DNA of 64,000 nt from Microbacterium salitolerans (GTDB taxonomy: Bacteria; Actinomycetota; Actinomycetes; Actinomycetales; Microbacteriaceae), in assembly GCF_019720895.1 (NCBI RefSeq), contig NZ_JAHKSH010000001.1:186001-250000 (forward strand), read 5' to 3'. The notes beneath the pieces are model-generated. The model was given only the letters and a program-made list of their open reading frames with translations. It did not search any database and was not told the origin of the DNA. The position numbers and the translations under genes are program-made. Positions 16,951 to 24,066 of this stretch are shown one piece after another (position 1 is the stretch's first letter; each line of letters starts with the position of its first letter).

Positions 16951-19273
16951 GGCTCACCTCGCCGTACGTCGTCGTGCGCCGCCGCAGCGGCCGGAACAGG
17001 GGCTTCAGGAGAGAGCGCGCCGCGTCGAGGGTCAGCTCCTGCCCGGCCTCGACGCCGCTGAGCGGTCCGACGCGGCCGTCGCGCAGCGTGCCGCCGAGAT
17101 CGTCGCCGCCGGCGTTCAGGAGCTCCGCGGTCGTCGCGAGGCCGTGGCGCGTCCAGGGCAGCTGGATGTGGGGGATCGAGCCGGTCAGCATCAGGCGCGA
17201 CACGGCCGCCATCGCGCGATGCTCGTCGAGATCGCGGCGCCCCTCGACGAGGGGGCGCCCCCAGCCCGGCATCGGGATCGGCACGAATTCGTTGAAGCCG
17301 CCGGTCTCCGCCTGGATCGCGAGCAGCGTGCGCAGGTGCGCGATGCGCTCGGCGGCCGTCTCGACGTGCCCGTAGAACAGCACCGACGTCGACGAGAATC
17401 CCGCGCGGTGCGCCGCGCGGATCGTCTCGACCCACCGGTCGATCTCGAGGTCGGACGGCATGATCTCGCGGCGCACGCGCTCGCTCAGGACCTTCACGCC
17501 CGTTCCGGGGACCGTGTCGACGCCCGCCTCGCGCATCGCGGCGAGGGCGCCGTCGAGGCCGAGTCCCGAGCGGTCGGCGAGGTCGGCGATGTCCTGCGGG
17601 CGGAACGCGTGCAGGTGGATCCGCGGGGCCGCGCTCCGGATCGTGCGCGCGATGTCGAGGTACGACTCGGGCGCGAGAGACGGATCCACCGTGCCCTGCA
17701 CGCAGATCTCGGTGAGACCCAGATCCTGCGCGTCGCGGGCCATGTCGGCGAGCTGCTCGAGGTCGTACCCGCCGGCGTCGGACGACCGGAACAGGGAGCC
17801 GGCGATGTTGCGATTGTCGACGATGCTCACGGCCTCGCCGACCGTGTAGCGGCGCACGTCGTCCGCCGTCTGCACGAGCGCCTCGAGCTCGTCGCCCGTT
17901 GCGGTGAGCAGACGTTCCCACTCGGTGTCGTCGAGCGACGCCGGATCCTGCGCCGCGCGCTCGATGACGGCCGCGATCAGCCCGCCCGGCGCGCTGAGGG
18001 TCGGCGTGTGGTCGGCGAGATCCTCGTCGGCGACATCGTGCCGCACCGTTCCCTCAGGGTGTGCGCCCTCGCGGGCGAGGCCCGACGGATCCGCCAGCGC
18101 GTCGACCGCGCCCCGCAGCGATTCATGGATCCACGCGTCGCCGAGGAACTCGGGGTGGGCCGTGAGGCGCTCGCGCAGCGTGAAGCCGAGCGCGCTCGTC
18201 TCGCGGGCGAGATCGTCGAGGTGCGGCCACGGCCGCTCGGGGTTGACGTGGTCGGCGGTGAGCGGCGACACCCCGCCCCAGTCGTCGGCGCCCGCGCGCG
18301 CGAGCAGCTCGAGCTCGACGACGTCCTGCAGGTTCGGCGGCACCTGCACGCGCATGCGCGGCCCGAACACGAGGCGCATCACGGCGACGGCCGCGACGTA
18401 CTCGAGCAGCTCGGCGTCGGGGACGTTCTGCATCGCCGTGCGCGGCTTCGCGCGGAAGTTCTGCACGATGATCTCCTGCAGGTGCCCGTGCCGCTCGTGC
18501 GCCTCGCGCAGGGCGATCATCGACTCGGCCCGGTCGCGGAGCGTCTCGCCGATGCCCACGAGGATCCCCGTCGTGAACGGGATCCTCGACGCGCCCGCGT
18601 CGTCGAGGAGCCGCAGCCTGACGTCTGGATCCTTGTCGGGGGATCCGTAGTGCACCTCGCCCTTGTTCTCGTACAGCACGCGGGACGTCGTCTCGAGCAT
18701 GATGCCCATCGACGGGGCGACCTCGCGCAGCCACGCGAGCTCGTCGGGGCGCATGACCCCGGGGTTGAGATGCGGGAGGAGGCCCGTCTCCTCCCGGATG
18801 AGCCGCGCCATCGCGCCGACGTAGTCGAGGGTCGACGTGTAGCCGTGCTCGTCCAACCAGGCGCGGGCCTCCGGCCAACGGTCCTCCGGCCGGTCGCCGA
18901 GCGTCAGCAGCGCCTCCTTGCACCCCTGCGCCTGGCCCTGCCGCGCGACCGCGAGCACCTGCGCGGGGCTCATATAGGCCGGCTTGCGCTTGGCGAGCAG
19001 CTGCCCCGGGGTGTCGACGAAGACGCAGTAGTGGCACCGGTCGCGGCAGAGCGTGGTCAGGGGGACGAACACCTTGCGCGAGTAAGTGATGATCCCCTCG
19101 CGTCCGGCGAGCCGCAGTCCCTCGTCGCGGGCGCGCGACGCCGCGTCGAGCACGCGCTCGAACTCCGCGCCCGTCGCATGCAGGAGAGCCTCGGCATCGT
19201 CGACGTCGAGGCGCTCGCCGCGGTCGGCGCGAGCGAGGGCGGCCGTGAGGGGAGACGGATCCAGGAGGGTCAT
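16943..19273 (-). CDS. fbiC: FO synthase FbiC-like (CofG-CofH fusion) with degenerate CofH half
   Basis: 776 aa. The N-terminal CofG half has an intact radical-SAM motif (CRDRCHYCVF) and CofG-type segments such as TLGDRPEDRWPEA and HLNPGVMRPDEL. The C-terminal CofH half is recognisable (EICVQGTVDPSLAPESYLDI, HLHAFRPQDI, YGHVETAAERIAHL, C-terminal RRRTTTYGE), but the segment after NRNI, where FbiC proteins carry the second CX3CX2C cluster motif, reads AGSLFRSSDAGGYDLE. The protein is also about 80 residues shorter than mycobacterial FbiC. It heads the F420 operon. The ATG at 19273 has no Shine-Dalgarno. Whether it still makes the full deazaflavin FO alone is doubtful. Confidence 0.88.
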   Translation of the reverse strand: MTLLDPSPLTAALARADRGERLDVDDAEALLHATGAEFERVLDAASRARDEGLRLAGREGIITYSRKVFVPLTTLCRDRCHYCVFVDTPGQLLAKRKPAYMSPAQVLAVARQGQAQGCKEALLTLGDRPEDRWPEARAWLDEHGYTSTLDYVGAMARLIREETGLLPHLNPGVMRPDELAWLREVAPSMGIMLETTSRVLYENKGEVHYGSPDKDPDVRLRLLDDAGASRIPFTTGILVGIGETLRDRAESMIALREAHERHGHLQEIIVQNFRAKPRTAMQNVPDAELLEYVAAVAVMRLVFGPRMRVQVPPNLQDVVELELLARAGADDWGGVSPLTADHVNPERPWPHLDDLARETSALGFTLRERLTAHPEFLGDAWIHESLRGAVDALADPSGLAREGAHPEGTVRHDVADEDLADHTPTLSAPGGLIAAVIERAAQDPASLDDTEWERLLTATGDELEALVQTADDVRRYTVGEAVSIVDNRNIAGSLFRSSDAGGYDLEQLADMARDAQDLGLTEICVQGTVDPSLAPESYLDIARTIRSAAPRIHLHAFRPQDIADLADRSGLGLDGALAAMREAGVDTVPGTGVKVLSERVRREIMPSDLEIDRWVETIRAAHRAGFSSTSVLFYGHVETAAERIAHLRTLLAIQAETGGFNEFVPIPMPGWGRPLVEGRRDLDEHRAMAAVSRLMLTGSIPHIQLPWTRHGLATTAELLNAGGDDLGGTLRDGRVGPLSGVEAGQELTLDAARSLLKPLFRPLRRRTTTYGEVSRG

Positions 19274-19382
19274 CACGACAAGTCTTCCACTGCGCGGGCC
19301 CGGGGGCTCGTGTCGCTCCGAGTCGGACGCCCGGTGCGCGTGACAGAGCCCATCTCGGGCGGGGGAGTGCCAGGATGGTTCC

Positions 19383-19772
19383 ATGACTCGGCTGCTCGTG
19401 GATTCCGACACCTTCGAGGTGCAGCTCGCTCCCGCGGAGCGACTGCTCGCCCTGCGCAAGGAGAGCGTGCGCGTCGACCGCGCGCACATCGCCAAGGTGC
19501 AGCTGACGGAGGAGCCGTTCACGTGGCTGCGCGGCGTCCGCGCGCCCGGATCTCACATCCCGAATGCGCTCGCCTACGGCACGTGGCGCTCGGTGTTCGG
19601 CAACGACTTCGCCGCCGTGCGCAAGGGGCGGCCGGGCGTCGTGATCGACCTCGAGGGCGACGAGGACTTCGCCCGCATCGTGGTGTCGACCAACCACGGC
19701 CTGGCGCTCCTCAAGGCGCTTCAGCGCGAGGGCGTCGACACCGGAGACGTCGCCGACCTCGACGCGGAGTAG
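19383..19772 (+). CDS. Conserved small protein of unknown function (PH-like fold suspected)
   Basis: 129 aa, soluble, no signal peptide. It starts MTRLLVDSDTFEVQLAPAERLLALRKESVRV and contains WLRGVRAPGSHIPNALAYGTW and VVIDLEGDEDFARIVVST. The alternation of short beta-like segments and one C-terminal helix recalls bacterial PH-like proteins that start with a hydrophobic mobile loop; I do not recognise a specific family. A CAGGAT box lies 6 nt before the ATG with no Shine-Dalgarno, suggesting a leaderless transcript. It is divergent from fbiC and convergent with the ABC ATPase gene. Confidence 0.7.
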   Translation: MTRLLVDSDTFEVQLAPAERLLALRKESVRVDRAHIAKVQLTEEPFTWLRGVRAPGSHIPNALAYGTWRSVFGNDFAAVRKGRPGVVIDLEGDEDFARIVVSTNHGLALLKALQREGVDTGDVADLDAE

Positions 19773-19785
19773 ACGGCGGCGTTCG

Positions 19786-21543
19786 CTAGTCCTCGTCGCG
19801 CTTGGCCGACAGGCCGAACGTGGCGCCGGAGAAGCCGAGCGTGCTCTTCGGCTCGGGGACGCCGTCGAGGGGACCGAACATCTCGCGGAGCTGAGCCTCC
19901 CACTCGTCCTTCGCGGCAGCCTGCTCCTCCTGCGTGACGACGGCGGCCTCCATCGCCTCCGCGTCGGCGTCGAGAGCCTCCGCGGTCGCGAAGGCGGCGC
20001 GCACCTCGGGTGACGTGCCCTCGAGGGGATCCTCGGAGCCGGCGTCTTCGTCGGCAGCCGGGGCGTCCGTCGGCTCGTCGGCGTCCGCCTCTTCATCCGC
20101 GCGGTCCTCGTCGCGGGGCGCGAACGGGTTCGGGAGATCCTCGTCGTCGTCCTCCGGCGTGCGCACCGAGGTCGCGAGGCCCGCGAGCGCACCGATCCCG
20201 GGCAGCGCCGCGCCCGCGCGGGGGTCGTCGTCCTCGTCAGATGCGTCGTCCGATTCGGTCGCGCCGTCCGAGGGGACATCGGACTCGCTGATGTCGTCGT
20301 CCGACTCGTCGTCCGCGGAGGCATCGCCCGCGTCGTCCGCGGAGGCGTCGATCTCGTCTTCCGCGTCGTCGTCGCCCTCGCGGGTGTCGGCGACGTCTGC
20401 ATCCGCCTCGTCGTCACCCGCCGTGTCGATCTCGCCGGTGAGGATCGCGTCGAACTCGTCGTCGTCGGCAGGTGCGTCGTCGTGGTCTTCCGGCGTCGCG
20501 TCGGCGGTCTCCTCGACGTCGTCTCCCGATGCGTCGGATCCGCTCTCGCCGCTCGCGGCTTCCGGATCGCCCTCAGCCACGATATCGGCGAAGGCCCCCG
20601 TGAGCGTCATGGGCGCGAGGGCGGCCGTGCGGGCGGGTGCGGTCCACGTGCCGTCGATGATCTGCAGATAGATGTCTTCGAGGGTCGGACCGCGCTGTGT
20701 CAGCGTCTTGAGGGCGACGCCCGCCTCGGCCGCCAGCGTGCCGACCTCGGCCGTCGTGGTGTCGTCGATCGCGATTCCCGAACGCAGGATCCGGTAGTCG
20801 AGTCCGGCCGCGTCGAGCACCTTCGCGAGGGATCCGCGGTCGTCGGAGTCGACCGTGACGATGCCGCCTTCGGCCTCGCTCAGGAGCTCGATCGGGCCCT
20901 CGAACAGCAGTTGCCCCTCGTTGAGCACCAGAAGCGAGTCGGCGACCTGCTCGACCTCGCTGAGCAGGTGCGACGACATGAGCACGGTGCGGCCCTCGTC
21001 GGCGAAGCGGCGCATGAGCAGGCGGATCCAGCGGATCCCCTCGGGGTCGAGCCCGTTCGCGGGCTCATCGAAGACCAGCACGCTCGGGTCGCCGAGCAGC
21101 GCCTGCGCGACGGCGAGACGATGCTTCATCCCGAGGGAAAGGCTGCCGATGCGCATGTCGCCGACGTCGGCGAGGCCGACGATCGTCAGGACCTCGCGCA
21201 CGCGACCCGCGCCGACGCCCACCTGCTTGGCGGCCTTGGCGAGATGCTTCGCCGCCGTCTTGCGGCGGGCGCGCTCGAGCGTGGCGATCGACATGACGGA
21301 TCCGATCGCGGCCGCGGGGCGCACGATCTGGGTGTACGTCTTGCCGCCGATCGTCGCGGTGCCTCGCGTGGGGCGCAGCTGTCCGAGCAGGATGCGCAGC
21401 GTGGTGGTCTTGCCGGCGCCGTTCGGGCCGAGGAACGCGGTCACGCGGCCGGGGTCGATGCGCACTGTGAGACCGTCGACGGCCGGCACGTCGCCGAACA
21501 CCATCGACACGTCGGAGAATTCGAGCACTTTGCCGTCGCTCAC
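19786..21543 (-). CDS. ABC transporter ATPase with long acidic C-terminal tail
   Basis: 585 aa. The first 300 residues are an ABC ATPase: GPNGAGKT Walker A, a modified signature LSLGMKHR, Walker B VLVFDEP, and SSHLLSEVEQVADS, as in ABC-2-type exporters such as bacitracin-resistance systems. From about residue 330 a roughly 200-residue segment is composed mostly of Asp, Glu, Ala and Ser and should be disordered; it ends in a helical SPEVRAAFATAEALDADAEAME region and a conserved-looking end (MFGPLDGVPEPKSTLGFSGATFG). No permease gene is adjacent. The start GTG 21543 has AGGAGG 5 nt upstream; a GTG at 21549 is too close to that site. Confidence 0.85.
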   Translation of the reverse strand: MSDGKVLEFSDVSMVFGDVPAVDGLTVRIDPGRVTAFLGPNGAGKTTTLRILLGQLRPTRGTATIGGKTYTQIVRPAAAIGSVMSIATLERARRKTAAKHLAKAAKQVGVGAGRVREVLTIVGLADVGDMRIGSLSLGMKHRLAVAQALLGDPSVLVFDEPANGLDPEGIRWIRLLMRRFADEGRTVLMSSHLLSEVEQVADSLLVLNEGQLLFEGPIELLSEAEGGIVTVDSDDRGSLAKVLDAAGLDYRILRSGIAIDDTTTAEVGTLAAEAGVALKTLTQRGPTLEDIYLQIIDGTWTAPARTAALAPMTLTGAFADIVAEGDPEAASGESGSDASGDDVEETADATPEDHDDAPADDDEFDAILTGEIDTAGDDEADADVADTREGDDDAEDEIDASADDAGDASADDESDDDISESDVPSDGATESDDASDEDDDPRAGAALPGIGALAGLATSVRTPEDDDEDLPNPFAPRDEDRADEEADADEPTDAPAADEDAGSEDPLEGTSPEVRAAFATAEALDADAEAMEAAVVTQEEQAAAKDEWEAQLREMFGPLDGVPEPKSTLGFSGATFGLSAKRDED

Positions 21544-21633
21544 GCGCACCTCCTCAGGTCATCGCGGGTCCACCCCATCTTGGCGGATAACCCTTGGCAG
21601 ATGTGGGAAGCCCACGCAGGTAACGTGTGGCGG

Positions 21634-22719
21634 GTGACCGCGAACGACGCCGAGCGCATCCTGACCCGCAAGCAGAACGGTGTGGGGCGCATCACGCTCG
21701 ACAGGCCCGAGGCGCTCAACGCGCTCGACCTCGGTATGGCGCAGGCGATCATGCGCGCGCTCGACGGGTGGCGCGAGGATCCGGACGTGCAGGTGGTCCT
21801 GCTCGACGGCGCGGGCTACCGCGGCTTCTGCGCGGGCGGCGACGTTCGGGCGCTCCACCGGGCGCTCGCGTCGGGCGACTTCACTCCGGGCGACGAGTTC
21901 CTGCGGCACGAGTACCGCACGGACCTCGCCATCGCCGAGTATGCGACCCCCATCGTCTCGATCGCCGACGGCGTCACGATGGGCGGAGGCATCGGCCTCG
22001 CGAGCCACGCGCACGTGCGCATCGTGACCGAGACGGCGTCGCTCGCGATGCCCGAGACGCGCATCGGGTTCACCCCCGACGCCGGCGGCAGCTGGCTGCT
22101 CGCCCACGCGCCCGGCCGCATCGGCGAGTACCTCGCGCTTACGAGCGACACGATGGGGCCCGCCGATGCGATCTACGCCGGATTCGCCGACCACTTCGTG
22201 CGCCGCGCCGATGTCGGGGCCGTGCGCCACGCCCTCGAGACACGGGCCGATCCGGCGACCGCGACCGAGCTCGTCATGCTGTTCGACGAGACGCCAGAGG
22301 AGGGCGATCTGCGCGCGGCGCGCGAGTGGATCGACGAGGCGTTCGCCATCGACACGGCCGAGGGAGTGGTCGACCGGCTGCGCTCTCTCGCCGAGGATCC
22401 GCGGTGGAGCGGACGGCGGATCTCCCCGGCGACGGCGCTGGCCGCACTCGAGGAGCGCCCGCCGACCGCGCTCGCCGTGACCCTCGCCGCGATCCGCTCG
22501 TCGCGCGCCCTGCGGGGCCTGCGCGAGGCGATCGACCAGGAGCACCGCCTCGTCACCTGGTTCGCTGAGACGCAGCCCGACATGCTCGAGGGGATCCGCG
22601 CGCAGATGATCGACAAGGACCGCGCGCCGCGGTGGAACCCCGCGACGTTCGCGGATCTGTCCGATGACATCGTCGGCGACGCGTTCTCCTACGAGCCCGC
22701 GCGCCCGCTCTTCGACTGA
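21634..22719 (+). CDS. 3-hydroxyisobutyryl-CoA hydrolase-like (crotonase fold)
   Basis: 361 aa. The crotonase core is present (RITLDRPEALNALDLGMAQ, GYRGFCAGGDVRALH oxyanion loop, GVTMGGGIGLASHAHVRIVTE, MPETRIGFTPDAGGSWLLA), together with the extra C-terminal region (SRALRGLREAIDQEHRLVTWF) found in 3-hydroxyisobutyryl-CoA hydrolases of valine degradation. Chosen start is GTG 21634: a TAACGT -10 box (21621-21626) lies 7 nt upstream and there is no Shine-Dalgarno. It is divergent from the ABC ATPase gene. Confidence 0.86.
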   Translation: MTANDAERILTRKQNGVGRITLDRPEALNALDLGMAQAIMRALDGWREDPDVQVVLLDGAGYRGFCAGGDVRALHRALASGDFTPGDEFLRHEYRTDLAIAEYATPIVSIADGVTMGGGIGLASHAHVRIVTETASLAMPETRIGFTPDAGGSWLLAHAPGRIGEYLALTSDTMGPADAIYAGFADHFVRRADVGAVRHALETRADPATATELVMLFDETPEEGDLRAAREWIDEAFAIDTAEGVVDRLRSLAEDPRWSGRRISPATALAALEERPPTALAVTLAAIRSSRALRGLREAIDQEHRLVTWFAETQPDMLEGIRAQMIDKDRAPRWNPATFADLSDDIVGDAFSYEPARPLFD

Positions 22720-22844
22720 GCGGCGGCCCGGCGGTCGCATCGCGGCGGCGTTCCGCGCCGTTACGCGAGGTCTACCCGCGCGCAATGTCGCGTGCATAGG
22801 GTGGGGGCGGCCGTGGATCCAACCCCGGCCGAGGAGGACGACTC

Positions 22845-23687
22845 ATGGTGAGCAGGAAAGACTTCGGAACCTACGGCGTGTGGCTGTGGGAGGGCGCGTG
22901 GACGCCGGGGACGGCGGCAGTCGCCGAACGGCTCGGCTACGGCACGCTGTGGATCGGCGGGTCCCCCGATGCCGATCTTGCGAGCGTCGAGGCCGTGCTC
23001 AACGAGACCGAGCACGTCACGGTCGCGACCGGGATCGTCAACATCTGGAAGTCGGACCCCCTCGATGTCGCCGCCTCGTACCTGCGGATCGCCGACGAGC
23101 ACCCCGGCCGCTTCGTCGTCGGCATCGGCTCCGGGCACCGCGAGGCGTCGCCCGAGCGCGTCAGGCCGCTGGCAGCGCTGAAGGAGTACCTCGACGTCTT
23201 CGACGCCGAGGGCGTCCCCGCCGACCAGCGCCTGCTCGCGGCGCTCGGCGACAAGACGCTCGCGCTGTCGGCCGAGCGCTCACTCGGCGCGCACCCGTAC
23301 CTCACGACGCCCGCGCACACGGCGCACGCGCGGCAGATTCTGGGCGATGCCCTGCTGGCCCCCGAGCTGAAGATCTCGCTCGACGCCGACCAGGAGACGG
23401 CCCGGATGGCGGCGCGGGCGTACCTCAAGAAGTACTTCCGCCTCGAGAACTACGTGAACGCGCTCCAGCGCTTCGGAATCGAGGCGAGCGCGTTCGACGA
23501 CGGCGGATCCGACGAGCTCATCGACATCGTCGCCGCGAACCCCTCGGCGACAGCGGCGGCCGCGGGCCTGCAGCGGCACCTCGATGCGGGAGCCGACCAC
23601 GTCAGCGTGCAGCCGATCGGGAGCGACGTGCTCGGCACGCTCGAGCAGGTCGCCGACGTGATCGGCCTCACCGACGACGTGGCCTGA
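22845..23687 (+). CDS. LLM-class F420-dependent oxidoreductase (TIGR03620-like)
   Basis: 280 aa. FGTYGVWLWEGAWTPGTAAVAERLGYGTLWIGGS at the N-terminus and VVGIGSGHREASPERVRPLAALKEYLD are typical of an actinobacterial LLM subfamily that uses F420. Substrate unknown. The ATG at 22845 has GAGGAGGAC upstream with normal spacing, so unlike many neighbours it has a leader. It is followed by an array of palindromic repeats. Confidence 0.83.
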   Translation: MVSRKDFGTYGVWLWEGAWTPGTAAVAERLGYGTLWIGGSPDADLASVEAVLNETEHVTVATGIVNIWKSDPLDVAASYLRIADEHPGRFVVGIGSGHREASPERVRPLAALKEYLDVFDAEGVPADQRLLAALGDKTLALSAERSLGAHPYLTTPAHTAHARQILGDALLAPELKISLDADQETARMAARAYLKKYFRLENYVNALQRFGIEASAFDDGGSDELIDIVAANPSATAAAAGLQRHLDAGADHVSVQPIGSDVLGTLEQVADVIGLTDDVA

Positions 23688-23711
23688 TCCGCACGACGCG
23701 GGTCCGTTCGT

Positions 23712-23759
23712 GTGACGCGTGTGGCCCTTCCGGCGCGTGTGAAGGGTCGTGGGCGTCAC
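23712..23759. repeat. 48-bp palindromic repeat (GTGACG family), copy A
   Basis: Begins GTGACGCGTGTGGCCCTTCC and ends GGGTCGTGGGCGTCAC; the ends pair to an 18-bp imperfect stem. First of three copies in the 379-bp gap between the LLM gene and the ABC exporter. The left flank GGTCCGTTCGT is shared with copy C. Confidence 0.85.
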
Positions 23760-23794
23760 TTGGGAGCGGGGGCTGGACCGGGGGATCCGTTCGT

Positions 23795-23842
23795 GTGACG
23801 CGTGTGGCCCTTCCGGCGCGAGGGAAGGTGCGTAGGCGTCAC
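23795..23842. repeat. 48-bp palindromic repeat (GTGACG family), copy B
   Basis: Identical to copy A over the first 26 bases, then GAAGGTGCGTAGGCGTCAC. The right flank TTGAGTTC is shared with copy C. Confidence 0.85.
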
Positions 23843-23917
23843 TTGAGTTCGCCGTGTGCGCCCGGCTGGCCGATGGAGCCGTCGTCGGCGGCGCGGGGGC
23901 GGCGCGGGTCCGTTCGT

Positions 23918-23965
23918 GTGACGCGTGTGGCCCTGCCTGTGCCTGGGAAGGGGCGTACGCGTCAC
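23918..23965. repeat. 48-bp palindromic repeat (GTGACG family), copy C
   Basis: Begins GTGACGCGTGTGGCCCTGCC and ends GGGCGTACGCGTCAC. Exactly 48 bp like the other copies. A partial fourth left end (GATCCGTGCGTGTGACGCC) follows near 23992-24008. Confidence 0.82.
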
Positions 23966-24021
23966 TTGAGTTCTGGGCCCTGGCCTGTGGATCCGTGCGT
24001 GTGACGCCACCCTCGCGTGAC

Positions 24022-24057
24022 GACGCGGGCCCCGGCCGATCGGCCGGGGCCCGCGTC
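24022..24057. terminator. Perfect 36-bp palindrome, likely terminator of the ABC exporter operon
   Basis: GACGCGGGCCCCGGCCGA and its exact reverse complement are joined without a loop. It lies 10 bp beyond the stop of the exporter gene at 24067 (minus strand). There is no T-tract, as is common for actinobacterial terminators. Confidence 0.65.
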
Positions 24058-24066
24058 ATGCGTGCG

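Noticed and set aside
16802-19789. Very long open frame (995 codons) on the plus strand across fbiC
   Set aside because: It is antisense to the clearly recognisable fbiC and is rich in Arg/Ala/Gly, as expected of shadow frames in high-GC DNA; no domain is recognisable.
19934-20671. Ser/Ala-rich 245-codon plus-strand frame (possible surface protein)
   Set aside because: It is the exact antisense of the Asp/Glu/Ala codons in the acidic tail of the ABC ATPase.
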